Source: CAZGVW01 sp964529265 (GTDB lineage: Bacteria; Planctomycetota; Phycisphaerae; Phycisphaerales; UBA1924). From it: a stretch of DNA of 28,971 nt. The stretch is from contig CAZGVW010000072.1 in the NCBI GenBank assembly GCA_964529265.1, forward strand, positions 1-28,971. The letters are read 5' to 3'. Below are positions 17,084 to 25,089 of this stretch, piece after piece; positions within the stretch are counted from its first letter, which is position 1, and the number at the start of each line of letters is the position of its first letter. Below the pieces are notes generated by a model. It was not told the origin of the DNA. It made no database searches and was given only the letters and a program-made list of their open reading frames with translations. Position numbers and translations under genes: made by a program.

Positions 17084-17113
17084 ACGCGGCCGCGCCATGC
17101 GGCCGCGTTTTTT
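17084..17113 (+). terminator. Intrinsic terminator
   Basis: The perfect 10-bp stem ACGCGGCCGC / GCGGCCGCGT with loop GCCAT runs into six Ts (17108-17113). The T-run is on the plus-strand side only, so it ends the PEP-CTERM-like gene and not prpD. Confidence 0.9.
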
Positions 17114-17135
17114 CATGCGCCGCGGGCTGCGGTCT

Positions 17136-18770
17136 TCAGTCGATGGCCTTCCGCAGCGTGATCTCGAAGTCATGCAGAGAAGCGATCTCCCGCGCCGACT
17201 TCTTCGCCAATCCGCTGAACCTCTTGATCAGCGCGCCGGGCTCCTTCGCCGCCAGGCTCCCCAGCAGACGGAACTTGTGGTCGAGAATGCCATCGAGATC
17301 CGCCGTTGTGTTTCGGGCGTGCCCGGCGGGATACATCACCATCCCGGAATCGTGGGTCGCCCCATCCATGTCCGTGATGCGCACGGAGGTCGGAATGCCG
17401 TCAGGATAGTTGCGGTCGTATTCCGGCCCCCCGTGCTCGAACCGGCTCTTCTGCATCAGGCTGCGCGTCCTGCGGTTCACGATCGCGTCCCGCCCGTAGT
17501 CCTCGGGGGCGAGCATGAGCGCCTTCCACGCGTCGCCCCGCGCGCCGCCGCCGGTCGGCAGCCCCTTGCGCTCCAGCGCCTTGCGCAGCGCCGTCGCCAC
17601 GATGTAGGCCATCGAGTGATCCGCCGACTGTCTCGTGCGCGGATCCATCTTCGCCGGGTTCCCGATGATCCCGAACGCCGGCTCATACGCGCGGATCTCG
17701 ATCGACCGGATGCGCCCCCCATCAACGTCCGAGAGCAGCGCCGGATTCGCGCAGATCAGATCGATGAGCGCCTGCAGCGCGCCCGCCGACTGGTGCTCGT
17801 AGAGCCCCAGTTTGAAGTGCATGCCCATCACGGCGAAATCGCGGCCGGAGTGTGAGAGCGTGAGGTCGAATGGGCTCGGCGCCACCTCCCTCCACCGCTC
17901 CTTCCCCTCCGTCGTGGGCTCGAAATACCGGAAGATCGCCTCCGGATTGCGGAAAATGTCCCGCGGCCCGATGAACCCGCGCTTGGCGCGGATCGCGCTC
18001 AGCACCGCCGCCTCCGCGCTGATGGCCGCGGAAGCCCCCTTGGAGTCCGAGAGCTGCTTCCCCGCCCGGATCGCCCGCCACGGGATGTAGTGCGCCACCA
18101 CCATGCCGATCGCCGATTCGATCTGCTCCGCCGAAGCGCCGATGAGCGCGCCGTACGTCGCGGCGCTCGCGATGGCGCCGTGCACCACGTGATCGATCTT
18201 GTACGTCTTCAGGCTGAACACCTCGGCCAGACGGCCGCGGATCTCATCGAGCAGCAGCATCCCGCGCAGCGCCGTCTTCCCGTCGAGCCCGCGCGCCTGG
18301 CACGCCGCAATCACCACCGGATAGAAATCGTTGTGCCCGAACTCGCCCGCCGTGTGCCCGAGCGCGGGGTTGTAGCCGAAGTTCGTGCCGTTCGAATCCC
18401 ACTCGCGCACGGCCGAACTGTTGGCCGCCACCGCCTTCTCGGACATCACCTTCGCATTCGAACCGAACACCGTCGCCGCCCGCGCATTGTCCGGCAAGCG
18501 GTAGTGCAGCGCTTCCTCGCGCAGCAGGGTCGGCGCGTTCGTCCGGAGCGCCAGCGCCGAGAGCCCGCACAGCGTCGCATCCACGAAGAACAACTCCGTG
18601 CGCTTCAGCGCCGCATCATCCGGGTCGCCCGGTCGGCCCGCGAGGAAGTCCAGCGCGAAGTGGCCGAGGCCGAGCGCCTGGTTGCTGTCCGCGGGAAGTG
18701 TGACCGTCGTGGCGGAGCGAAGGCCCTTCGCGGGCGCCTCCGCGGGAGCGTCGAGCAGCGTATTCGCCAT
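17136..18770 (-). CDS. prpD: MmgE/PrpD family protein, probable 2-methylcitrate dehydratase
   Basis: This 544-residue cytoplasmic protein would remove water from 2-methylcitrate to give 2-methyl-cis-aconitate. Family blocks include VREWDSNGTNFGYNPALGHTAGEFGHNDFYPVVIA (read over several elements), KIDHVVHGAIASAATYG, WRAIRAGKQLSDSKGASA, and DPRTRQSADHSMAYIVATAL near the end. It is somewhat longer than typical PrpD (about 480). The ATG at 18770 is followed by a polar stretch before the domain. A TATACT hexamer lies about 50 nt upstream. prpB is the next gene on this strand but is 1.1 kb away, beyond the opposing PEP-CTERM-like gene. Iminodisuccinate epimerase and cis-aconitate decarboxylase relatives share the fold, so the substrate rests on the prpB neighbour. 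Confidence 0.84.
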   Translation of the reverse strand: MANTLLDAPAEAPAKGLRSATTVTLPADSNQALGLGHFALDFLAGRPGDPDDAALKRTELFFVDATLCGLSALALRTNAPTLLREEALHYRLPDNARAATVFGSNAKVMSEKAVAANSSAVREWDSNGTNFGYNPALGHTAGEFGHNDFYPVVIAACQARGLDGKTALRGMLLLDEIRGRLAEVFSLKTYKIDHVVHGAIASAATYGALIGASAEQIESAIGMVVAHYIPWRAIRAGKQLSDSKGASAAISAEAAVLSAIRAKRGFIGPRDIFRNPEAIFRYFEPTTEGKERWREVAPSPFDLTLSHSGRDFAVMGMHFKLGLYEHQSAGALQALIDLICANPALLSDVDGGRIRSIEIRAYEPAFGIIGNPAKMDPRTRQSADHSMAYIVATALRKALERKGLPTGGGARGDAWKALMLAPEDYGRDAIVNRRTRSLMQKSRFEHGGPEYDRNYPDGIPTSVRITDMDGATHDSGMVMYPAGHARNTTADLDGILDHKFRLLGSLAAKEPGALIKRFSGLAKKSAREIASLHDFEITLRKAID

Positions 18771-18819
18771 TGAGGATCGTCCTGATTCGGCGTGAAAAGC
18801 GAGTGGGAAATTGGGCGGC

Positions 18820-18827
18820 TAGTATAC
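18820..18827. promoter_or_regulatory. Shared -10 region for divergent prpD and thiolase genes
   Basis: The near-palindrome TAGTATAC reads TATACT on the minus strand (18826-18821, about 50 nt before prpD) and TAGTAT on the plus strand (18820-18825, toward the thiolase). It is the only AT-rich spot in this 193-bp divergent gap. No good -35 is seen on either side. Confidence 0.42.
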
Positions 18828-18963
18828 CCCTCGCGTCGCCGCGGCCGGGCTGAGCCGTGTCGCCGAACAGCCGAATCGCCGCCTCTGTTCGTCGCCCCGG
18901 AAGGGCCGAATCGCCCCGCGGCGAACCGTGACCGATCCCCCATCCCGCGAGGAGCACTCCGGA

Positions 18964-20145
18964 ATGTCCGCAGACCGCACGCCCGTCATCGTCGCCGCGA
19001 AGCGCACCCCCATCGGCCGCTTCATGGGCGGCCTCAGCCGTGTGAAGGCCACACACCTGGGGGCCTTCGCCGTGGACGCCGTCATCAAGCAGGCGCCGGC
19101 CGTTCGCGACGTGGTGGACGAGGTCATCATGGGCTGTGTGCTTCAGGCGGGCCTCGGTCAGAACCCCGCCCGGCAGGCCGCCCTCAACGCCGGTCTGCCG
19201 ACGACCATGCCCTGCTTCACCGTGAACAAGGTCTGCGGTTCGGGGCTCAAGTCGGTCATGCTGGCGGCACAGGCCATCAAGGCCGGTGACGCCTCCTGCG
19301 TCATCGCCGGCGGGCTCGAAAACATGTCGCTGGCGCCGCACCTTTCGTACGTCCGCGCCGGGGTGAAATTCGGCGCCGCCGAACTCACCGACCACATGCA
19401 GGCCGACGGCCTCACCTGCGCGTTCGAATGCTGGGCCATGGGCAACGCCGCGGAGTGGATCGCGCGCGAGCACAAGGTCTCCCGCGAAGACCAGGATCGG
19501 TTCTCCGTGCGCAGCCACCAGCGCGCGGCCGAGGCCACCGCGAAGGGGTGGTTCAAGGATGAAATCGTCGCCCTCTCCGCCGACGCCATCAAGCAGAAGC
19601 AGGACGTGACGCAGGACGAGGGCTTCCGCACCGAGACTTCAATGGAATCATTGGCCAGACTCCGGCCGGCGTTCGAGAAAGAAGGCACGGTCACCGCCGC
19701 CAACGCCTCGCAGATTTCCGATGGCGCCGCCGCCGTCGCCGTGATGAGCGCCGCCCGCGCCGAGGAACTCCGCCTCCAGCCGCTCGCCCGCATCACCGGC
19801 TATTTCACCTCCGGTGTGGACCCGAAGGAGATCTTCACCGCGCCCGTGTTCGCCATCCGCGAACTGCTGCGGCGCACCAGGATTTCGATGAAGGACGTCG
19901 ATCTCTTCGAGATCAACGAAGCCTTCGCCGCGCAGGTGCTTCAGAACGCCCGCGCCCTCGAGATCCCGGAAGACCGCCTGAACATCTGCGGCGGCGGCGT
20001 GGCGATCGGCCACCCGATCGGCGCCAGCGGCGCCCGCGTCCTCACGACGCTGATTCACCAGCTCCGCCGGACCAATGGCAAGCGGGGCGTGGCCGCCCTC
20101 TGCCTGGGCGGCGGCAACGCCGTGGCGATGATGGTCGAGCGCTGA
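18964..20145 (+). CDS. Thiolase (acetyl-CoA C-acetyltransferase type)
   Basis: This 393-residue biosynthetic-type thiolase joins or splits acetyl-CoA and acyl-CoA. The nucleophile is C91 in NKVCGSGLKS, the NEAF block is at 318-321, H350 lies in GHPIGASGAR, and the second catalytic cysteine is C380 in CLGGGNAVA. All active-site residues are intact and the length is standard. The ATG at 18964 has GAGGAG 9 nt upstream and is preferred over an in-frame GTG at 18928. It is divergent from prpD and next to methylcitrate-cycle genes, so a role in short-chain acyl-CoA turnover is likely. Whether it serves degradation, ketone or polyhydroxyalkanoate synthesis is not shown, and no phaB/phaC is near. Confidence 0.95.
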   Translation: MSADRTPVIVAAKRTPIGRFMGGLSRVKATHLGAFAVDAVIKQAPAVRDVVDEVIMGCVLQAGLGQNPARQAALNAGLPTTMPCFTVNKVCGSGLKSVMLAAQAIKAGDASCVIAGGLENMSLAPHLSYVRAGVKFGAAELTDHMQADGLTCAFECWAMGNAAEWIAREHKVSREDQDRFSVRSHQRAAEATAKGWFKDEIVALSADAIKQKQDVTQDEGFRTETSMESLARLRPAFEKEGTVTAANASQISDGAAAVAVMSAARAEELRLQPLARITGYFTSGVDPKEIFTAPVFAIRELLRRTRISMKDVDLFEINEAFAAQVLQNARALEIPEDRLNICGGGVAIGHPIGASGARVLTTLIHQLRRTNGKRGVAALCLGGGNAVAMMVER

Positions 20146-20204
20146 GCCCCGGATTCGCCTCGTCCGCAAACACGCCGCGACCCCGGCAAAGGCCCGCTTT
20201 TCAC

Positions 20205-20232
20205 TTGTCTTCGTGGGCTGGTCTGCGACAAT
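20205..20232 (+). promoter_or_regulatory. Candidate promoter for the FG-GAP protein gene
   Basis: TTGTCT (20205-20210) and GACAAT (20227-20232) are spaced by 16 bp in a locally AT-richer stretch. This gives a leader of about 45 nt that contains the strong ribosome site before 20282. Confidence 0.42.
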
Positions 20233-20281
20233 GCCCGCTCACCGCACTCGAAGAGGGGGTGTGGGGGAGGGAGCGGGCCTC

Positions 20282-21904
20282 ATGAGGCTGCGGGCCATTA
20301 TCGCGTGCGTCACTGCTGCGCTCGCGTCGCGCGCCCAAGCCGGCGACCCGTTCCTCAGCGCCACAACCGGGGACCTGCTCTCGCAGACCGGCAACGCCCG
20401 CGGCGCCTCATGGGCTGACGTCGATGGCGACGGAGACCTCGATCTCTACGTCACGTCCTGGCAGACGCGCTCATACCTCTTCCTGAATATCGGCGGCGCC
20501 TTCTTTGTCGATGCGACTTCCGGCGGCCGGACCGCGGATCTCGATCGCGACCTGGTCGTGAGCGCGAGCGATCTCGCGCTCCTCCTCGGCGCATGGGGAG
20601 CCGCGGGCGTCCCCGCCGATCTCGATGAGAGCGGCGCCGTGGACAGCGCCGACCTCGCGTTCATGCTCGGCCAGTGGGGCCCGATCACGCTTGGCCCGCT
20701 CGCCTTCCCGACCATGTACTCCCAGATGGGCCGCGCCGTCTGGGGCGATTACAACAGCGATGGACACATCGATGTCTACATCGCCGGCAGCCAGGGCTGT
20801 GTGCTCTTCCGCAACGAGGGAAACCTCGTGTTCACCGACGTCACATCCGTCCCCATGGCCAGCGGACGCATCTGCCGCGCCGCCGCGTGGGGCGAAGCCG
20901 ACAACGACGGAGACATCGATCTCTACCTCTCCTGCCACGGCGGCTCGGATGAGAACATCTTCTTCCGAAACTACAACTTTGACGACCTCTTCCTCGCCTT
21001 CACGCCGCCCCCGCTGAACGATACCGGCGTGGGCCGCGGCATGGCGTGGGCCGATTACGACAACGACGGCGATCAGGATCTCTACCTCGCCAACGGCCAC
21101 CAGGGCATCCCCGGGGTCCCCATCGGCCCGCGCACCAACCGCATGTTCCGCAACGTCGGAAACGGTCAGTTTGTGGACGCCACGCTTGGGCCCCTGGGCG
21201 ACACCGGCAACGGCCGCGGCGTCGCCTGGGGCGATTACGACAACGACGGCGACCTCGATCTCTACATCGCCAACCTCAAGGTCGAGGGCGTCGGCGGCGA
21301 GAACCGCCTGCTCCGCAATGATGGCGACGGCGCATTCACGGATGTGACGGTGGGCGAACTCGGAACCGACAAGCAATCGCGCGATTGCTCGTGGATCGAT
21401 TACGACAACGACGCCGATCTCGATCTCTTCGTCGTCAACGCCTTCGACACCCACATGCTCTTCCGCAACGATGGACCGGGCGGCTTCTTCCTGCTGCCGG
21501 TCGGCGCACTCACAGTCGATTCCTCCGACGCCAACTCCGCCGCGTGGGCGGACTATGACTTCGATGGCGATCTCGATGCCTACATCGCACGAGCCGGCGC
21601 CCTGAGCCGCCTCTATCGCAACGACCTCGACAACGGCAACCACTGGCTCGAAGTGCGGCTCACCGGCGTGCGATCGAACCGCTCCGGCATCGGCGCACGC
21701 ATCACGGTCGAAGCCGGCGGCGTGCGACAGATCCGCGAAGTTCAGAGCGGCTCGGGCTACATGACCCAGCACATGCTCATTGCGCACTTCGGACTCGGCG
21801 CCGCGTCCATCATCGATTCAATCGAAGTCCGATGGCCCGGCGCGGAAACACAGCGCCTTGAGAACGTCCCCGCCAACCAGCTCATCGACATCGTTGAGGA
21901 GTGA
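20282..21904 (+). CDS. Secreted FG-GAP/VCBS repeat protein with internal dockerin-like pair and C-terminal ASPIC/UnbV domain
   Basis: This 540-residue exported protein has a signal peptide at residues 1-20 (cut after RAQA). At least six FG-GAP/VCBS calcium-binding repeats follow, for example WADVDGDGDLDLYVTSW, WGDYNSDGHIDVYIAGS, WADYDNDGDQDLYLANG and WGDYDNDGDLDLYIANL, forming an integrin-like propeller. Residues 84-133 interrupt repeat 1 and repeat 2 with two dockerin/EF-hand-like halves (ADLDRDLVVSASDLALLLG and ADLDESGAVDSADLAFMLG), each ending in GAWG or GQWG. The C-terminus (about 455-540, GNHWLEVRLTGVRSNRSGIG onward) is an ASPIC/UnbV domain. GGAGGGAG lies 7 nt before the ATG. It is probably a cell-surface or extracellular binding protein. 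Its ligand is unknown. Confidence 0.9.
   Translation: MRLRAIIACVTAALASRAQAGDPFLSATTGDLLSQTGNARGASWADVDGDGDLDLYVTSWQTRSYLFLNIGGAFFVDATSGGRTADLDRDLVVSASDLALLLGAWGAAGVPADLDESGAVDSADLAFMLGQWGPITLGPLAFPTMYSQMGRAVWGDYNSDGHIDVYIAGSQGCVLFRNEGNLVFTDVTSVPMASGRICRAAAWGEADNDGDIDLYLSCHGGSDENIFFRNYNFDDLFLAFTPPPLNDTGVGRGMAWADYDNDGDQDLYLANGHQGIPGVPIGPRTNRMFRNVGNGQFVDATLGPLGDTGNGRGVAWGDYDNDGDLDLYIANLKVEGVGGENRLLRNDGDGAFTDVTVGELGTDKQSRDCSWIDYDNDADLDLFVVNAFDTHMLFRNDGPGGFFLLPVGALTVDSSDANSAAWADYDFDGDLDAYIARAGALSRLYRNDLDNGNHWLEVRLTGVRSNRSGIGARITVEAGGVRQIREVQSGSGYMTQHMLIAHFGLGAASIIDSIEVRWPGAETQRLENVPANQLIDIVEE
20531..20680 (+). other. Dockerin-like segment encoded inside the FG-GAP gene
   Basis: This stretch codes for residues 84-133 of the FG-GAP protein. 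Its two halves repeat the pattern ADLD, six or seven residues, (S/A)xDLAxxLGxWG. The first calcium loop lacks the usual glycine. Such pairs normally sit at the C-terminus of planctomycete exported proteins. Confidence 0.7.
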
Positions 21905-21925
21905 CCGGCCGAGTGAGCCCTGCCC

Positions 21926-22777
21926 TCAGCCGCGGCCCAGCTCGGCGCCCCGATCCCGCGCCGCCAGCAAAGCCCGCCGAATCGCCTCCGCCACCTTCTC
22001 GCGCTCGAGCACGTCCAAAGCCGCGGCCGTCGTTCCCCCGCGGCTGGTCACCGCCGCGCGCAGATCCGCCGGCGAATCCGATGAAGCCGCCAGCAGTTCC
22101 CCCGCCCCCGCCACAACGCCCTTGACCACCCGCTGCGCCGTCGCCGCGTCGAACCCCATCTCCATCGCCGCCCGCTCCATCGCCTCCGCCAGGAAGAACA
22201 CATAGGCCGGCCCCGAACCCGCCAGCGCCGTGAACGCATCCATCAACGATTCATCGATCCGCACGACCTCGCCGCACGCCTCGAACAGTCGAACCGCCAC
22301 CGTTTCATCCCCCGGCCGGCAGCCCGAGCCCGCAGCCACCGCCGCCACGCCCCGCCCGATCCTTGCCGCGAGGTTCGGCATCACGCGCACCACCGCCGCC
22401 TCCCCGCCCAGCGCCTTCCGCACCCGCTCCGTTGACGCCCCCGCCAGAATCGAGATCGCCACGCGCGGCCTCGGGCCCGCCGACGTGGCGAACGCAGGGC
22501 GAATCGTCGCGGCCGCCGCATCCAGCGATTGCGGTTTCACGGCGAGCAACACCTGATCCTGCGCCGCCAGCCACCGCGCCGCGTCGCCGCCATCCGCGGT
22601 GACACCCTCCACAAACCCCGCGAACTCCGCCCCGGAAAACAACTGCCGACGCTCCGCGGATGGATCAACCACGAAGGCGCTCCCCACGACCGGCGGCCTC
22701 GCCGCCATCGCCCCCCGCACGATCGCCTCCGCCATCGCGCCGCCGCCGATGATCGCCAATCGCGGTGCAGTTCCCAT
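21926..22777 (-). CDS. proC: Pyrroline-5-carboxylate reductase
   Basis: This 283-residue enzyme makes L-proline from 1-pyrroline-5-carboxylate with NAD(P)H. The Rossmann start LAIIGGGAMAEAIVRG is near residue 6, LLAVKPQSL marks the cofactor domain, and the C-terminal dimer domain carries the family signature DAFTALAGSGPAYVFFLAEAM (split at the helix) and LRAAVTSRGGTTAAALDVLE. The ATG at 22777 begins directly before the Rossmann strand. Upstream in-frame codons are not protein-like, and a TATGCT hexamer lies 11 nt before. It is convergent with the FG-GAP gene (21 nt between the stops) and divergent from accA. Confidence 0.95.
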   Translation of the reverse strand: MGTAPRLAIIGGGAMAEAIVRGAMAARPPVVGSAFVVDPSAERRQLFSGAEFAGFVEGVTADGGDAARWLAAQDQVLLAVKPQSLDAAAATIRPAFATSAGPRPRVAISILAGASTERVRKALGGEAAVVRVMPNLAARIGRGVAAVAAGSGCRPGDETVAVRLFEACGEVVRIDESLMDAFTALAGSGPAYVFFLAEAMERAAMEMGFDAATAQRVVKGVVAGAGELLAASSDSPADLRAAVTSRGGTTAAALDVLEREKVAEAIRRALLAARDRGAELGRG

Positions 22778-22788
22778 GCTCGACGCGG

Positions 22789-22794
22789 AGCATA
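22789..22794 (-). promoter_or_regulatory. -10-like hexamer of proC
   Basis: TATGCT on the minus strand ends 11 nt before the ATG at 22777, so the leader would be only a few bases. No -35 is recognised. Confidence 0.4.
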
Positions 22795-22835
22795 CCCGCC
22801 CGAGCCGCCGTTCCTCGGCGGGGCCGGGAACGGGA

Positions 22836-22841
22836 TACACT
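22836..22841 (+). promoter_or_regulatory. -10-like hexamer of accA
   Basis: TACACT lies 35 nt before the ATG at 22877, in the 99-bp gap divergent from proC. No strong -35 is present. Confidence 0.35.
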
Positions 22842-22876
22842 CATGGCCTCGGGCGGCCACCCCCGCCCGCTTCCCC

Positions 22877-23929
22877 ATGTCCACCACGTACCTTCTCGAG
22901 TTCGAAAAACCGCTTCGCGAGATCGAGCGCCGCCTCGAAGAGATCGAGGCGGCGTCCAAGGCCCCCGCTGCGCCGCCCCCGGCCGACAGCGAGCCTTCCC
23001 CCGCCGCGAACGGTGTCACCACCGCCCCGCCTCCCGACTCCGACGACGAGACCGAGCGCCTCCGCAAGGAGCACCGCGCCCTCATGGCGCGCCTCTACAA
23101 GCAACTGTCGCCATGGGACACAGTCCGCGTCGCCCGTCACCCGCGCCGGCCCCAGACCCGCGATTACATCAACCTCGTCTTCAAGGATTTCTGCGAACTC
23201 CACGGCGATCGCCGATTCGGCGATGATCCCGCCATCGTCACCGGCTTCGCGCGCTTGGGCTCAATCAAGTGCCTTGTCGTCGGACACCAGAAGGGCCGCA
23301 CCACGCAGGAGAAACTCTCCTGCCACTTCGGCTGCGCGCACCCCGAGGGCTATCGCAAAGCCCTCGCCAAGATGAAACTCGCCGAGAAGTTCGGCCTGCC
23401 CGTCGTCACGTTCGTTGACACGCCCGGCGCCTACCCCGGCCTCGGCGCCGAGCAGCGCGGCCAGGCCGAGGCCATCGCCGTGAACCTGCGAGAGATGAGT
23501 CGCCTCGCCACGCCGGTCGTCAGCGTCGTCATCGGCGAGGGCGGCTCCGGCGGCGCGCTCGGCATCGCCGTCGCCGACAAGGTCGCCATGCTCCAGCATT
23601 CCTGGTACTCCGTCATCAGCCCGGAGGGGTGCGCCGCCATCCTCTGGAAGACCGCCAACGAAGAGAACAACTTCGCGGCCGCCCGGGCCCTCCGCCTCAC
23701 CGCCAAGGACAACCTCAAACTCGGCATCGTGGACGCCGTCATCCCAGAGCCCCCCGGCGGCGCCCACCGCGACCCCGACGCCGCCGCAAGCGAACTCTCC
23801 AAGTGGCTCACCGATCGCCTCCGCGAACTCAAGCGACTCAAGCCCGCCACACTGCTCGAGCGCCGCCACCGCCGCTTCCGCCGACTCGGCGCACACGTCG
23901 AGGAGTCGCCGGTCCCCAGCGAGGCCTGA
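22877..23929 (+). CDS. accA: Acetyl-CoA carboxylase carboxyltransferase subunit alpha
   Basis: This 350-residue protein is the alpha half of the carboxyltransferase that moves CO2 from biotin to acetyl-CoA, the first step of fatty-acid synthesis. Family blocks are WDTVRVARHPRRPQTRDYI, FCELHGDRRFGDD, GHQKGRTTQEK, FGCAHPEGYRKALAKMKLAEKF (two parts), VVTFVDTPGAYPGLGAEQRGQ, and the oxyanion-hole GEGGSGGALGI. Residues 28-55 form a Pro/Ala/Ser-rich linker inserted after the first helix, which is longer than in E. coli (319 aa). The ATG at 22877 fits the canonical N-terminal helix YLLEFEKPLREIERRLEEIE, split in two halves. accD is not in the window. A terminator follows 26 nt after the stop. Confidence 0.96.
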   Translation: MSTTYLLEFEKPLREIERRLEEIEAASKAPAAPPPADSEPSPAANGVTTAPPPDSDDETERLRKEHRALMARLYKQLSPWDTVRVARHPRRPQTRDYINLVFKDFCELHGDRRFGDDPAIVTGFARLGSIKCLVVGHQKGRTTQEKLSCHFGCAHPEGYRKALAKMKLAEKFGLPVVTFVDTPGAYPGLGAEQRGQAEAIAVNLREMSRLATPVVSVVIGEGGSGGALGIAVADKVAMLQHSWYSVISPEGCAAILWKTANEENNFAAARALRLTAKDNLKLGIVDAVIPEPPGGAHRDPDAAASELSKWLTDRLRELKRLKPATLLERRHRRFRRLGAHVEESPVPSEA

Positions 23930-23955
23930 TCGCGGGCCGGAGGCGCGCCCCCAGG

Positions 23956-23975
23956 GCGGCAGAATGCCGCTTTTT
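23956..23975 (+). terminator. Intrinsic terminator after accA
   Basis: GCGGCA (23956-23961), loop GAA and TGCCGC (23965-23970) form a perfect 6-bp stem followed by TTTTT (23971-23975). It separates accA from the promoter of the DksA-like gene 12 nt downstream. Confidence 0.82.
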
Positions 23976-23986
23976 CCCTTCGGACA

Positions 23987-24015
23987 TTGACCAAACCCCC
24001 CCGTCTCGCTAGCCT
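23987..24015 (+). promoter_or_regulatory. Promoter of the DksA-like gene
   Basis: TTGACC (23987-23992) and TAGCCT (24010-24015) are exactly 17 bp apart. This is the best sigma-70-type -35 in the window. It directly follows the accA terminator and implies a leader of about 155 nt before the GTG at 24178. Confidence 0.55.
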
Positions 24016-24054
24016 TCTCGCCTTCTCCGGGGCTGGGGGCGGCTGGGACGCGTC

Positions 24055-24135
24055 ACTGAGGACCCTGCCGAAGCCCCCGTTCGGCGAACCCGCTCCGCAG
24101 GAGCGCACTGGTCACTCAGTCGCCGCGAAGGCGAC
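24055..24135 (+). ncRNA. Candidate structured 5' leader of the DksA-like gene
   Basis: Three perfect 6-bp hairpins follow each other: GCCGAA/TTCGGC (24067-24085), CGCTCC/GGAGCG (24091-24105, loop GCA) and GTCGCC/GGCGAC (24119-24135, loop GCGAA). ACTGAG (24055-24060) can pair with CTCAGT (24115-24120) to enclose the first two. The third hairpin shares two bases with this outer stem, so two folds could alternate. It matches no riboswitch I know. The GC-rich background makes short stems common, so this is only a candidate. Confidence 0.33.
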
Positions 24136-24177
24136 CGGCGCCCCGGCCGCGATGCGGTCGAGAAGGGGGACCGAACC

Positions 24178-25047
24178 GTGGCGAAGAAGAGCAAGCCTGC
24201 AAAATCTGGCGCCGCCACTCGGCCTGCTGGGAAGAAGACCGCCCGGCAGACGCCCGCCGCCCGGTCCGCGCCCGACAAGAAGAAGTCCCCTCGAGGCGCC
24301 ACGGCGGCGCCGCCCGCTGCGGCCTCGAAGTCCAGGCCGTCCAAGTCGAAGAAAACTGAAGCCGTCAAGGCGGTCTCAGGTGGAAAGAAAAAAAAGGTGG
24401 AGATGTCGAAGAGCGCGCCCGCGGCTCCGCCCGCGAAACCGTCCAAGAAGCCCCCCGTCGCCGCGCCCAAGGCCGCCGGCGCCAAAACCGCCAAGTCGCC
24501 GAAGTCCAAGTCGCAGGCGGATAAGAACCAGCCCCCGCGCCCTCCCGCGCCCACCAACCTCGCCGACGCCAAGGCCGCGGCTCTCAAACTCGCCGCGGCT
24601 GCCGGCCTCCGCCCCGTCCAGAAGGCCTCCGAAAACGGCGATGAGCCCGCCGCCGCCGCCAAGCGCCTCACCAAGTCCCCCCTTGGCAAGCGCGAACTCG
24701 ATCGCTACCGCGAGATCCTTCTCCAGAAGCGAGCCGAAGTCGCCGGCGACGTCACCGGCATGGAGTCGGAGGCGCTTTCCTCCGCCAGCGGCTCCCTTTC
24801 CTCCATGCCGCAGCACATGGCCGATCAGGGATCGGATGAGTACGACCAGTCCCTCGCCCTCGGCCTCGCCGCCAGCCAGCGCAAACTCCTCCGCGAGATC
24901 GACGCCGCTCTCGAGCGCATCGACAACGGAACCTTCGGCATCTGTGAGGCGCTCGGCATCGCCATCCACAAGGATCGCTTGGAGGCCACGCCGTGGTCGC
25001 GCCTCAGCCTCGAAGGCGCCCGGCAGGTTGACAGGGTCGGCCGGTGA
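24178..25047 (+). CDS. DksA/TraR-like protein with histone H1-like N-terminal tail and degenerate zinc finger
   Basis: This 289-residue protein has two parts. Residues 1-165 are a low-complexity Lys/Ala/Pro/Ser tail with many KK, AAPK and PSK steps, like a histone H1 or DNA-binding tail. Residues about 170-285 are a DksA/TraR core: a coiled coil (RELDRYREILLQKRAEVAGD, then LAASQRKLLREIDAALERI) with an acidic loop MADQGSDEYDQ, and the zinc-finger region FGICEALGIAIHKDRLEATP. Gap-free alignment to the E. coli DksA finger keeps only the first cysteine (C256). The other three are L259, S277 and G280. It therefore probably binds no zinc. The GTG at 24178 has AAGGGGGA upstream. RNA polymerase modulation is family knowledge, not shown here. 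Confidence 0.85.
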   Translation: MAKKSKPAKSGAATRPAGKKTARQTPAARSAPDKKKSPRGATAAPPAAASKSRPSKSKKTEAVKAVSGGKKKKVEMSKSAPAAPPAKPSKKPPVAAPKAAGAKTAKSPKSKSQADKNQPPRPPAPTNLADAKAAALKLAAAAGLRPVQKASENGDEPAAAAKRLTKSPLGKRELDRYREILLQKRAEVAGDVTGMESEALSSASGSLSSMPQHMADQGSDEYDQSLALGLAASQRKLLREIDAALERIDNGTFGICEALGIAIHKDRLEATPWSRLSLEGARQVDRVGR

Positions 25048-25089
25048 CGCCCGCCCCGGCGCTCACGCCCTCGCACCGGACGCCCTGAC

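Noticed and set aside
17084..17113. The terminator acting for prpD as well
   Set aside because: On the minus strand the hairpin is followed by CTGGTGATC, not a T-run, so it works only for the plus-strand gene.
24055..24135. A known riboswitch (TPP, cobalamin or glycine) in the leader of the DksA-like gene
   Set aside because: Short look-alikes (CTGAGG, CACTGG, GCCGAAG) are present, but the conserved cores of these classes are missing or in the wrong order. Only an unnamed structured leader is reported.
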